From: Planococcus halocryophilus
GTDB taxonomy: Bacteria > Bacillota > Bacilli > Bacillales_A > Planococcaceae
Reading direction: 5' to 3'
Length of the DNA: 64,000 nt
Assembly: GCF_001687585.2 (NCBI RefSeq)
Contig: NZ_CP016537.2
Span: forward strand, 1,832,001-1,896,000
In this document: in pieces, positions 50,445 through 59,953 of the stretch
Numbering within the stretch: position 1 is the first letter of the stretch
How the letters are laid out: the number at the start of each line of letters is the position of its first letter
Program-made: the position numbers and the translations under genes
Notes under the pieces: generated by a model
The model's database searches: none
What the model saw: the letters and a program-made list of their open reading frames with translations, nothing else
What the model was told of the DNA's origin: nothing

Positions 50445-50479
50445 ATAAAGGCCATCGGTAGTTTACCGGTGGCCTTTCA
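50445..50479 (-). terminator. Hairpin H1: intrinsic terminator
   Basis: AAAGGCCA-T-CGGTA-GTT-TACCG-G-TGGCCTTT, a 14-bp stem with one G-U pair; the T-run lies on the minus strand. It follows the cupredoxin gene and bounds the structured element. Confidence 0.75.
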
Positions 50480-50720
50480 GCTTGAAGACAGAGGAGTTAT
50501 TGCGATGAACTTGATTCAATATATCATCACTTATATATAGAGAAAATTCCGATATTCTTAGACACGCTTATTTATCATAGGCGCTAGCGATGGCGCGTCC
50601 ACGGGGTAGACGAAGCAAGAAGACAGGTGATTTCCCTGTCTTCTTGCGGGAGTCATCCCCAAAGCGACCAGCGCGGTTTTATAACGTCACACTGTGCAAA
50701 CAGACTTTGTATATAGACTG
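50478..50720. other. Structured intergenic element flanked by inverted 17-bp arms
   Basis: Between hairpins H1 and H2 lies a GC-richer stretch. A 13-bp perfect stem GCAAGAAGACAGG/CCTGTCTTCTTGC (50615-50627, 50635-50647) is flanked by GGGG-TAGAC and AGTC-AT-CCCC, which extend it, and by a short GCGCTAGCG palindrome region. The outer arms TACCGGTGGCCTTTCAG and CTGAAAGGCCACCGGTA are perfect reverse complements. No long frame; a site GAGGAG precedes an 11-codon MNLIQYIITYI. It may be a mobile hairpin repeat (MITE-like) or a structured RNA. Confidence 0.55.
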
Positions 50721-50758
50721 AAAGGCCACCGGTAGTTTACCAGTGGCCTCTATTTTTT
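50720..50758 (+). terminator. Hairpin H2: terminator-like
   Basis: AGGCCACCGGTA-GTT-TACCAGTGGCCT with CTATTTTTT on the right (plus strand); ends next to the converging gshF stop. Nearly the same sequence as H1. Confidence 0.7.
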
Positions 50759-50759
50759 G

Positions 50760-53027
50760 TTATTTCATTTTACCGAGCTCTGGGAATAAATAGTAGAGCA
50801 AATTCATCGTTAGACGGCGGGATTTCCCTTTATACGGAAAAACATGCATGTACATAGATGGATTAAAGTTTGCTTCAATGATTCCGTATGCTTTGTTATT
50901 CGAAGCGGGAACTTCAATGTCCTCAATGATTAAATCAAGTCCACTAATTTTCGCACCAAGAGCAGCCACTGAATCTACTGCTATCTTTTTATAGTCTTCA
51001 CGAATTTGATCGGTAACATCAATTGAATCTCCACCTGTACTCACATTAGAGTTTTCGCGCAAATAAAGAACTTCACCTTTTTTCGGAATAGAGTTTATTT
51101 GCATGCCTTGACCTTTTAACATTAAAATTTCAAGTTCACCTAATTGAATTTTTTCAAGTGGTGTCCGATGATCTTTCCCTCTTAACGGATCTTTATTTTT
51201 TTCAGCAACTAACTCTTCGACTGTCTTTTCTCCATCCCCTGTTACGTTTGCAGGAATTCGAGCCATAACCGCTTCCACTCTATCATTGATAACAAAAAAG
51301 CGATATTCAGTACCTGAAAGAAACTCTTCTAGTAAAACAGAAGAATCTTCTTTAAAAGCAATTTTCAAAGCCTGTTCATAATCTTCATACGCTGCACCAT
51401 CTTTAAAGATAGATATACCAAGACCGTAATTTGTTGATTTTGGCTTTACAACAAAAGCTTTTTTAGCAAATAAAGCATATGAACGTAAAGCTTCGTCAAT
51501 GTTATTAAACTCCTCACCTAAAGGTACACGGAACCCTTGCTTTTGAAGAATTTTTTTCGTCACTGTTTTGTTTTCCATGATCAACGTAGCGATATAACTA
51601 TCTTTACTCGTCATATTGCCGTTTTTAACGTACTCAACATGATCATTCAACTTAAGTTTTAAAAATTGATCTTGGCGATCTATAATTTCTACTTGAATTC
51701 CTAATTGAATCGCATCGAACATTAATAACTGAGTTGATAACTCCATATCCGTAAATGCAGTTAATTGATAAGGCATATCCCAAGCTTTTTCATGATATTC
51801 TTTAGCAATTTTCACTGCTAGTTGACTTTGACTGACTTGCTGACTTTCTTTATAAAGTCTCCCAGCTATCGTTTTACTTGGGTCATTCAACATGTCTCTT
51901 TCATTGACAAATAACTTATCTGAAACAGATAACTCTAAAGTTTTCACTAATTGCTCCATTTCTTCCAAAATGGTTTCAGCCTCATCTTTAAACTGTGTTG
52001 GCTTTAGTGGATGCTCAAGCGCCACTTTTTCATTATTAAGCTCTCCTTCTTTTACCCACTCGTCATGATGAACACTTTCATCTTTCCATAATAGATAAAC
52101 CAAAAATAGATTCAGAAATTCTGCTTGTTCATAACTGATTCCATTTTTATCAAAAGGATTAATATCTATATTTCTTAACTCAATATAACCTATACCACGC
52201 TTTTCTAAATCTGCAACTTGACTGCCGCCTCTTAAGCGCACAGCTGAGTAGAACTCTTTCTCTTCAACTAATACATCCTTTTCCACAAGTGCAGAAATAT
52301 CTGAGATGTATTTTTTTAAGCTGCTATACGAGACTTGAACATTTTCACTATTTACATAACCGTATTTACTGCTTCTAATACTTCGCACCGGTTCTACTAA
52401 AGAATTGTCATTAAAGAAATTCTTTTCGCTACTAGGTGAAGCCCCATATAAATAAGTAATGAACCAACGATAATGCAAATAGTTTCTCGTTAGTTTCATG
52501 TAGATTTCAGTTTTAAACTGATGAAATTCTGTAACTTCAGACTGTGCTTCAAATAGTGCTTGAAGTAATTCTTCACTAAATTCAAAATTATAATGAATTC
52601 CACTAATCATTTGTTTACGACGGCCATAAGATTCGGCTAAGGAATGACGGTATCGAACACTTTCAGCATCTGCTAATTTAGCAATGATAATATCTTCTTC
52701 TTTTTCTGGTAGCTCAGGAGGCATACTCAATGGCCAGATCATTTCGTTCTTGTCTAAAGACCGGTAAGCTACCTCATGAATCGACTCTAAGTAGTCAAAT
52801 AGCTCTTTTAACGTTTCCGTAACAGGTGTGACTAGTTCCATTTGCGTTTCTGCAAAATCCCGTTTTATATAGGGATGATCATCGCTCTTCGATATGTTTT
52901 CTGGGTGGTCTGTGTTCACCAACTGACCTGTTAAATCAACTCGTTGACCTTCTTTCTCAAGACCATAACGGGCTTTTAACACATATGGTTTTACACGATC
53001 ATTTTCTAATATTTTTTTAATATCCAC
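50760..53027 (-). CDS. gshF: Bifunctional glutamate-cysteine ligase / glutathione synthetase GshF
   Basis: A 755-residue fusion that makes glutathione from Glu, Cys and Gly. The N-terminal ~450 residues are gamma-glutamylcysteine ligase (KARYGLEKEGQRVDLTG, ISGIHYNFEFSE, IGYIELRNIDINPFDKNGIS); the C-terminal part is an ATP-grasp glutathione synthetase (FVVKPKSTNYGLGISIFKDG, EYRFFVINDRVEAVMARIPA, GIIEANFNPSMYMH). Length is typical of GshF. Start is a GTG, AAAAGGTTGTGA upstream. Glutathione synthesis is not general in Bacillales, so the gene may be acquired; the formaldehyde genes upstream need its product. Confidence 0.94.
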   Translation of the reverse strand: MDIKKILENDRVKPYVLKARYGLEKEGQRVDLTGQLVNTDHPENISKSDDHPYIKRDFAETQMELVTPVTETLKELFDYLESIHEVAYRSLDKNEMIWPLSMPPELPEKEEDIIIAKLADAESVRYRHSLAESYGRRKQMISGIHYNFEFSEELLQALFEAQSEVTEFHQFKTEIYMKLTRNYLHYRWFITYLYGASPSSEKNFFNDNSLVEPVRSIRSSKYGYVNSENVQVSYSSLKKYISDISALVEKDVLVEEKEFYSAVRLRGGSQVADLEKRGIGYIELRNIDINPFDKNGISYEQAEFLNLFLVYLLWKDESVHHDEWVKEGELNNEKVALEHPLKPTQFKDEAETILEEMEQLVKTLELSVSDKLFVNERDMLNDPSKTIAGRLYKESQQVSQSQLAVKIAKEYHEKAWDMPYQLTAFTDMELSTQLLMFDAIQLGIQVEIIDRQDQFLKLKLNDHVEYVKNGNMTSKDSYIATLIMENKTVTKKILQKQGFRVPLGEEFNNIDEALRSYALFAKKAFVVKPKSTNYGLGISIFKDGAAYEDYEQALKIAFKEDSSVLLEEFLSGTEYRFFVINDRVEAVMARIPANVTGDGEKTVEELVAEKNKDPLRGKDHRTPLEKIQLGELEILMLKGQGMQINSIPKKGEVLYLRENSNVSTGGDSIDVTDQIREDYKKIAVDSVAALGAKISGLDLIIEDIEVPASNNKAYGIIEANFNPSMYMHVFPYKGKSRRLTMNLLYYLFPELGKMK

Positions 53028-53194
53028 ATTATCACAACCTTTTAATTTACATGCTTTCGGTGTCTTTTTCGATTAATTGTAAGTTTTTTTACACAATATA
53101 AGCTGATTATACCTTACAGTAGGTCTAACTTCCTTTTTATTGCCTATACATTTGTATTGATCTTAAATCCAACTAATTTTTAGAACTTTAATAT

Positions 53195-53239
53195 AATGGA
53201 ACATCCCTACATTTCACTAGAATGTAGGGATGTTCCATT
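53195..53239. repeat. 19-bp perfect inverted repeat after frmB-type gene
   Basis: AATGGAACATCCCTACATT (53195-53213) and its reverse complement at 53221-53239, loop TCACTAG. No T-run on either side, so it is not a standard terminator, although it may act as one for the S-formylglutathione hydrolase gene or stabilise the RNA end. Confidence 0.85.
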
Positions 53240-53246
53240 GTTAACC

Positions 53247-54083
53247 TTATTTTAAGTGTTTGACATGAAAAGCAAAATGATCATCCAAGAATGTTGAGAT
53301 AAAGAAATAGCTGTGATCATAACCTTCGTTTTTTATATAATCTACCCTCTGGTTATTTTCTTCAGCATTTTTCAAAAACGTCGATTCATCTAACTGCTCT
53401 GGATAAAAGCCATCTTGCGTTCCTTGTGAAATCATAATTGGGGCTGCATCAGTTTTTTTAATCAGTTCTGAAGCGTCCCATGATTTCCAAGCTGCTCGAT
53501 CTTCTCCTAAATAAGTTGAAAAAGCTTTAATTCCCCAAGGAACTTGTATTGGATTTAAAATTGGCGAGAAGGCTGAGATTGCTTTAAAGCGTTCTGCATT
53601 TTTCAATCCAATTACTAATGCCCCGTGGCCCCCCATCGAGTGCCCCATAATGCTTTCTTTTCCTGAAAAATTAGGAACTAATGAAGACGCAATTCCAGCT
53701 AATTCATCTGTAATATACGTATACATTTTATAATGCTCTGACCAGGGTTTTTCAGTGGCATCTATATAAAACCCTGCGCCTTGTCCAAGGTCGTATGCAG
53801 CGTCATCCGCAACATTTTCTCCACGAGGAGAAGTGTCCGGAATCATAACTGCTACTTGGTGTTGATCTGCTAATCGCTGAAACCCACTTTTCTGACTAAA
53901 ATTATCGTCTGTACAAGTTAGGCCCGATAGCCACCATATAAGAGGAATTTCTTTTTTTTCTTTATTGGAAGGTAAGTATATGCTAAACGTCATATCGCAC
54001 TGTAATGCTTCCGAGTAATGAGTATATTTACGTTGTTCCCCACCAAAAGCAAATTTCGTTTCACTAATATTAAGATTCATCAT
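53247..54083 (-). CDS. frmB: S-formylglutathione hydrolase
   Basis: A 278-residue esterase-D type alpha/beta hydrolase that splits S-formylglutathione into formate and glutathione, the last step of glutathione-dependent formaldehyde oxidation. It shows PLIWWLSGLTCTDDNFSQKS, the nucleophile elbow GHSMGGHGALV, and the late GYDHSYFFISTFLDDH with the His. Family signature TDDNF is intact. It starts two bases after the dehydrogenase stop with GGAGAGTGA, so they are one transcript. Firm call. Confidence 0.95.
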   Translation of the reverse strand: MMNLNISETKFAFGGEQRKYTHYSEALQCDMTFSIYLPSNKEKKEIPLIWWLSGLTCTDDNFSQKSGFQRLADQHQVAVMIPDTSPRGENVADDAAYDLGQGAGFYIDATEKPWSEHYKMYTYITDELAGIASSLVPNFSGKESIMGHSMGGHGALVIGLKNAERFKAISAFSPILNPIQVPWGIKAFSTYLGEDRAAWKSWDASELIKKTDAAPIMISQGTQDGFYPEQLDESTFLKNAEENNQRVDYIKNEGYDHSYFFISTFLDDHFAFHVKHLK

Positions 54084-54084
54084 T

Positions 54085-55236
<1,152 letters not shown>

Positions 55237-55260
55237 CTATACCCATGTTCACACAGAAAA

Positions 55261-55305
55261 ACGCATTAAACAATACTGACGTTTTTGTCACTATGCGTTA
55301 TAATT
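55261..55305 (+). promoter_or_regulatory. Divergent promoter/operator between adhC and hxlR
   Basis: TACTGAC-GTTTTT-GTCACTA (55274-55293) is an inverted repeat with one mismatch, with outer ACGCAT/ATGCGT pieces. CTGACG-17 nt-TATAAT (55299-55304 region) is a promoter toward hxlR overlapping it. HxlR-family regulators bind such TACT-rich dyads; the link is inferred. Confidence 0.5.
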
Positions 55306-55326
55306 TACGTAAAGGAGTGAAAATAC

Positions 55327-55689
55327 TTGGAAATTCAATATAAAGATAAAACTTATTTCTCTGGCAAAGACTTGGCCTTATCAGCAATCGGCGGGCGATG
55401 GAAAATAGCCGTTATTTGGTGTTTATTGCAAGAGTCTCCACTAAGACTAAGTGAAATTCAAAAAAAATTACCTCAAGCCAATCAGCGTATGCTTATTCGA
55501 CAACTGAGAGAACTAGAAGAAGATAAACTCATCAATCGATTTGTTTACCCAGTGGTCCCACCAAAAGTCGAGTATCAACTAAGTGATATCGGTCTTCAGC
55601 TAGAGCCAGTCGTTACTTCTATTTGTGATTGGGGAGATGAATTTACTGCCTTTGTGGAAAAAGAGGCAAACACCCCATCCGTTAACTAA
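55327..55689 (+). CDS. HxlR family transcriptional regulator
   Basis: A 120-residue winged-helix protein: LALSAIGGRWKIAVIWCLLQ, LRLSEIQKKLPQANQRMLIR and YPVVPPKVEYQLSDIG are the family text. It is divergent from adhC-frmB and probably controls formaldehyde detoxification, like B. subtilis HxlR. There Cys11 and Lys13 cross-link with formaldehyde; the aligned positions here are Ser12 and Lys14, so the sensing cysteine is missing and Cys32 is the first cysteine. TTG start after AAAGGAGTG. Confidence 0.9.
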   Translation: MEIQYKDKTYFSGKDLALSAIGGRWKIAVIWCLLQESPLRLSEIQKKLPQANQRMLIRQLRELEEDKLINRFVYPVVPPKVEYQLSDIGLQLEPVVTSICDWGDEFTAFVEKEANTPSVN

Positions 55690-55698
55690 CTAATTTAG

Positions 55699-55749
55699 AT
55701 CAACAGCCTTTGCCTAATACTCAATCAGGCAAGGGCTGTTAACTTTTTG
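55699..55749. terminator. Intrinsic terminator, bidirectional
   Basis: AACAGCCTTTGCCT and AGGCAAGGGCTGTT pair (one G-U) around a 10-nt loop, followed by AACTTTTTGG; serves hxlR and the converging GNAT gene. Confidence 0.8.
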
Positions 55750-55751
55750 GT

Positions 55752-56246
55752 TTAAGTCGTCCAGTGAATTTTGTTGTTATTTTCTTTAACCTGTTTGAGT
55801 CCGGCTTTCTCTAACACTCGAACTGAAGCCATATTGCTAGCATCACAATTTGCTACAATTTTTATGATTCCCGGTTGCTTTAATCCCCAACCCACGATCG
55901 CTTGTGCCATTTCTGTTGCAAAGCCAAAGCCTTGAAAATCAGGAGCGATGCTGTATCCCAATTCCAATTCATCTTCGATTTCATGGCGTACTCTAAAACC
56001 CATGTCCCCCATTATTGTCTGAGACTCATTATGGATAATAATTCCTTCCCATTCGTTTTCGCAATGATATTCGCTGTAACGCTTAATTTTGTAAGGGATA
56101 ATTTCTTTGTATTCTTCAGATGGATACCCATCAGCCACTTTATAAGGTGTTATTTTGGCTAATTCTAACTGGTCAGTAATCGCAGCTTGCATCAATTCCG
56201 TTGTAAATGTAACTAAGGTCAATCGACTTGTTTGAATATAAGGCAC
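55752..56246 (-). CDS. GNAT acetyltransferase
   Basis: A 164-residue acetyltransferase of the RimJ/L type: MPYIQTSRLTLVTFTTELMQ start, IIHNESQTIMGDMGFR, YSIAPDFQGFGFATEMAQAI with the acetyl-CoA loop (QGFGFA), and CDASNMASVRVLEKAGLKQV. Acceptor unknown. AGGAGGTAACAC upstream. Single gene. Confidence 0.9.
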   Translation of the reverse strand: MPYIQTSRLTLVTFTTELMQAAITDQLELAKITPYKVADGYPSEEYKEIIPYKIKRYSEYHCENEWEGIIIHNESQTIMGDMGFRVRHEIEDELELGYSIAPDFQGFGFATEMAQAIVGWGLKQPGIIKIVANCDASNMASVRVLEKAGLKQVKENNNKIHWTT

Positions 56247-56343
56247 TTGTGTTACCTCCTAATAATATCTGTCTAGAAAACTTATCCAATTTTCGTTCCA
56301 CATCTTAATATTTTCGTTTTCTTATTGGAAACTCCTCTTTTAC

Positions 56344-56396
56344 TAAAAAAAAAACTGTAGCCAACTCCTAATCCTCGAGTTAACTACAGTCTGTGA
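56344..56396 (-). terminator. Intrinsic terminator after yhgE
   Basis: ACTGTAGTTAACTC and GAGTTGGCTACAGT pair with G-U/mismatch, loop GAGGATTAG, followed by T10 on the minus strand. Confidence 0.88.
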
Positions 56397-56424
56397 TTTA
56401 TAAATTCCTATGCAATTTCTTTTA

Positions 56425-59265
56425 TTAATTTTCTTCTGCTAATTTAAAAGCTTTGCGGCTTCTTAAACTCAAGACGCCCCACAACAGTAAATTGAATACT
56501 AAGATGAAAGCACCAAGTACTGAAAGACTCATCATTAACGTGTCGGTTCCATATGCCGAAGACATTGCTTCTCGGAACCCTAAAATTGCATAGCTCATCG
56601 GAACAAAGTCATGAACACTTTCGAAGAATTTATTTGTCAATTCGACTGGGAACGTGCCACCACTCGAACCTAACTGAAGAACCAGAATAATCATGGCAAC
56701 AAAGCGTCCTGGATTTCCAAAAGTAATACTTAAAAACATGATTAAGAACATATAGGTAAGCGAAGTGACAATAGAGACTGTTATAAACTCACCAACATGT
56801 TCTACTTGGAGATGAAAACCAAACAACATAATCGCATCCACAATTAATGCGGCTGCAGTCGCTTGGACAAATCCAAGCGAAAATTTGCTAAGCCACCAAG
56901 CAAAACCTGATGTCGGTCGTCCTGCTGGAGCGTTTATTGGAAATACTAAGTTAAACGACAAAGCACCAACAAAAAGGGCTAATGACAAAATATAAGGGGC
57001 TAACGCATGACCATAGTTAGGCACTTCACTCTTTTTGCTCTCGGTTGTTGTTGCAGGTGCAGCAATCATATCGTAATTCGCATCTGATACTAGAGCATCC
57101 CCTACGTCTTCTGCTCCATTTGAAAGTTTGCCTGCTAATTCAGCTGCACCTTCCTCAAGTTCTCCAATGCCATTGCCCAATTCTCCTGAACCGTCCTCAA
57201 GTTTGCTAGCACCACTGTTCAATTCAGCTGCTCCTCCAACAAGTTCACCTGCTCCGCCTGACAATGCTTGAACACCTTTTGTTAGACGGTCAGTACCCAT
57301 TGCCAAGTCAGCAGAACCCGAGTTTAATTTGTCGGAGTTTGCAGCAAGTTCAGCGGTTCCTTGTTGAAGTTGACCTGCTCCTTGTGCTGCTTCTGATACT
57401 CCAGCTGTATAAGCAACTGTTCCTTTTTCTAATTCCTCAGATCCTTGTTGCAGTGAGTTAGCTCCTTCCACAAGTCCTTGTGAACCTGAAGCAAGAGAAG
57501 ATACACCTTCAGTTAAAGAGGAGCTTCCTTGCGCTAAGCGATCAACCGCCGCTGCAAGTTTCGGTAAATTATCAGCTGTTTTATCTACTCCAGCTTGAAG
57601 TTTTTTATTTGCTTCTCCAGCTTTTTCTACTCCAGTATGCAAAGTTTTTGCACCTGGAATGAGTTGTGCGGAAAGTGCGTTTTGAACGGATGAATAGCCG
57701 CCAAGTGCTGATGATGCCGCTGGATTCACTTTCGTTACCGCATTATTCAATTCAGCCACTTTCTCTGGCAATGACCCAAGAGTTTGAAATGCGGGAACTA
57801 ATTGGCCATTGAGGTTTGCTGATATTGCTGCCAAACTTCCTTTTAGCTTCTCAACAGTTTCTTGCTGAGTTGCTGATTGGCTTTCTATACTTCCGCTAAC
57901 TGCTGCAGTTAGTTCAGTTTGTTGTTCTGTCGTTAAACTACTAAAAGTTGATGTTGCTTCTAGAGCAGCAATTGTAGTTTGTGAAGATGTTCCTTGAAGT
58001 TCATTAACCGCTTGCTGTGCTGCTACCAAATTGGCTTGAATTTGCGAAATACCTTGTGTATCACCTATAGAGACAGCACTATTTAATTGGTTTGCGCTTT
58101 CTTGAATTGCTGTTAATCCTTGCTGTAAACTAGCTATTTGATCTGCTGAAGGAAGCTGGCCCTCTAGCGATCCAAGTCCTTCTTGAAGAGCTAAACTACC
58201 GGAAGATAGCTCTGAAAGTCCATCTCCTAAAGCTGCTTGTCCAGACACCAATTGCTGTATACCAGAAGAGCTATTTGTCAGTTGGCTTGTTTGCGCTTGT
58301 AACTCACGTAGCCCTTCCGTTAACTGTTCACTGCCATCTTGAGTTTTCCAAAGCCCTTGGTTTAATTGTTCAGCTCCAGGGACAAGTGAACTAAGTCCTT
58401 CTGTCAGTTTTTGAGAACCTTGCACAAGTTGTGGACCTTTATTGGTAAGCTCTGCAGTTCCTTCAGCTAGCCCATTTATACCGGTTTGCAGTTTGCCTAC
58501 ACCCGCTGTATACGAAATAATCCCTTTGTTTAAAAAGTTAGCCCCTTCGTTTAATTCGGTTGTTCCAGCTGCAAACTGACTCAGGCCAACTTCTAATTTC
58601 TCTGCGCCTTCTTGAAAACTCAAACTTCCTTCTGAAAGAGTTCCCAGTCCTGCAACTAAGTCGGCAGTCCCTTCTTGCAATTGCACAGTTCCAGAATCGA
58701 TTTGCTCCGCCCCGTCAGCAGCCTCTTCCATTCCTTCGCCTATTGCTTCAATTTGTGCGAATACCGCTTTTACGTATTCTTTAGTCACACTTTCAGCAAT
58801 TTCTTCTTTTATATTAGCAGTTGCTTGTTTGCTTACCGCCTCGATAAAAAATCCGCGACCTGGATTGGTTTCATACTGTAAATTCATTGGTGTTGGCTGC
58901 TCGTTCATAACAGAAGCTGCATTGGCTGAAAAATCTTTTGGAATGGTAAGTATCATAAAATACTTGCCATCTTCCATTCCTTGCTCAGCTTCTTTTGCAT
59001 CCGTAAAATACCAGTCAAGTGCGTCATTTTCTTTTAAGTTTCCGACTAATTCATCCCCAATGGATAAGGTTTCCTCTTCATAGTTTGCCGGTACATCCGC
59101 ATTTACCACCGCTACTGGTAAGCGATCTGTCTTGCCGTATGGATCCCACGAGGAGCCGAGAAAAAACCCACTATAAATAATCGGTATAAACATCATTACA
59201 ATCATAGTTCCGAGTAATAAAGGTTTTGAAAATAATTGTTTCCACTCTTTTTTCAACATTTTCAC
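56425..59265 (-). CDS. yhgE: YhgE/Pip family membrane protein with a long repeat domain
   Basis: A 946-residue membrane protein related to YhgE, phage infection protein and EsaA. One membrane segment near residues 18-38 (MMFIPIIYSGFFLGSSWDPY), a large extracellular part of heptad/11-residue repeats (LxxGxxxLxxGxxxL, from about 180 to 720), and five or six segments at the C-terminus (from about 760). This class serves as phage receptor or export component; here the paired Rrf2 regulator suggests a transport role under regulation. Overlaps the regulator by four bases (ATGA). Confidence 0.88.
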   Translation of the reverse strand: MKMLKKEWKQLFSKPLLLGTMIVMMFIPIIYSGFFLGSSWDPYGKTDRLPVAVVNADVPANYEEETLSIGDELVGNLKENDALDWYFTDAKEAEQGMEDGKYFMILTIPKDFSANAASVMNEQPTPMNLQYETNPGRGFFIEAVSKQATANIKEEIAESVTKEYVKAVFAQIEAIGEGMEEAADGAEQIDSGTVQLQEGTADLVAGLGTLSEGSLSFQEGAEKLEVGLSQFAAGTTELNEGANFLNKGIISYTAGVGKLQTGINGLAEGTAELTNKGPQLVQGSQKLTEGLSSLVPGAEQLNQGLWKTQDGSEQLTEGLRELQAQTSQLTNSSSGIQQLVSGQAALGDGLSELSSGSLALQEGLGSLEGQLPSADQIASLQQGLTAIQESANQLNSAVSIGDTQGISQIQANLVAAQQAVNELQGTSSQTTIAALEATSTFSSLTTEQQTELTAAVSGSIESQSATQQETVEKLKGSLAAISANLNGQLVPAFQTLGSLPEKVAELNNAVTKVNPAASSALGGYSSVQNALSAQLIPGAKTLHTGVEKAGEANKKLQAGVDKTADNLPKLAAAVDRLAQGSSSLTEGVSSLASGSQGLVEGANSLQQGSEELEKGTVAYTAGVSEAAQGAGQLQQGTAELAANSDKLNSGSADLAMGTDRLTKGVQALSGGAGELVGGAAELNSGASKLEDGSGELGNGIGELEEGAAELAGKLSNGAEDVGDALVSDANYDMIAAPATTTESKKSEVPNYGHALAPYILSLALFVGALSFNLVFPINAPAGRPTSGFAWWLSKFSLGFVQATAAALIVDAIMLFGFHLQVEHVGEFITVSIVTSLTYMFLIMFLSITFGNPGRFVAMIILVLQLGSSGGTFPVELTNKFFESVHDFVPMSYAILGFREAMSSAYGTDTLMMSLSVLGAFILVFNLLLWGVLSLRSRKAFKLAEEN

Positions 59266-59768
59266 GTTTGATCATCCTGTTCTTTGTTCAATACATCACT
59301 TAAGGTTTCTTGGTTCCAATTTAATGTTGGCAGGTTAGACATGCCTAACCCTTCTTTTAATAAGTCTGCTGCGGTTACTTTCGAAAGATATTCGATTAAC
59401 AAGCGATCTCCTTGTGCAAAAACATTTTGGAGAATTGCTTGTCCTTTTTGTGCATATTCACCATCTTTAAAAGCAAGCCGAATCAATCCCGTATCTGGGT
59501 AAATCTTGATTGGACCTTCCATTGCTTCAATAACATCAAGCATCGTAATTTCGGTTGCGGATTTAGCTAAAGAAACGCCACCATTATTTCCAGATACAGA
59601 TACAGCAATACCTTGCACAACTAACTTTCTTGTAATTTTCTTCATATAAGAAGGAGATACTCCTAGTCGTTTACTAATTTCATCTGAAGCAAGCGGCGCG
59701 CTGCTTTCTTGTGTAGCTAATAACACGATAATACAAATTGCTTGTTCTACCCCTTTAGTTAACTGCAA
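59262..59768 (-). CDS. Rrf2 family transcriptional regulator
   Basis: A 168-residue winged-helix protein, MQLTKGVEQAICIIVLLATQ onward, with helix-turn-helix DEISKRLGVSPSYMKKITRK and a wing LVVQGIAVSVSGNNGGVSLA. The three cysteines of Fe-S Rrf2 proteins (IscR, NsrR) are absent; only Cys12 exists, so it likely senses without a cluster or by another ligand. Overlaps yhgE, so forms an operon that it probably autoregulates through a palindrome upstream. Confidence 0.9.
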   Translation of the reverse strand: MQLTKGVEQAICIIVLLATQESSAPLASDEISKRLGVSPSYMKKITRKLVVQGIAVSVSGNNGGVSLAKSATEITMLDVIEAMEGPIKIYPDTGLIRLAFKDGEYAQKGQAILQNVFAQGDRLLIEYLSKVTAADLLKEGLGMSNLPTLNWNQETLSDVLNKEQDDQT

Positions 59769-59796
59769 ACTAACACCTCTCTCTTATCTATCTTCA

Positions 59797-59813
59797 ATAT
59801 CCATTATGGATAT
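59797..59813 (-). promoter_or_regulatory. Palindromic operator ahead of the Rrf2/yhgE operon
   Basis: ATATCCAT-T-ATGGATAT, perfect 8-bp arms around a single base, 29 bases upstream of the Rrf2 ATG. AT-rich dyads of this kind are typical of Rrf2 sites. A promoter TAGACA-17 nt-ATATTG would overlap it. Confidence 0.6.
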
Positions 59814-59888
59814 ATAATGTCTATTAAGGAATAATACTCCCTTTTCGAGAAATTGCAATCATAAACATAAACTTTTTATAAAAAATAA

Positions 59889-59925
59889 AAAAGCAGACAA
59901 ACCGTTTTCTGACGGTTGTCTCCTT
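59889..59925 (-). terminator. Intrinsic terminator after egtB
   Basis: AGACAACCGT-CAGAAA-ACGGTTTGTCT with one extra base, then GC and T6 on the minus strand. Confidence 0.82.
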
Positions 59926-59953
59926 TTCAACTTTTAAATAAGAAAATCCATTA

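Noticed and set aside
57264..58881. Several Leu/Gln-rich plus-strand frames opposite yhgE
   Set aside because: Shadows of the repeat region of yhgE; no start signals.
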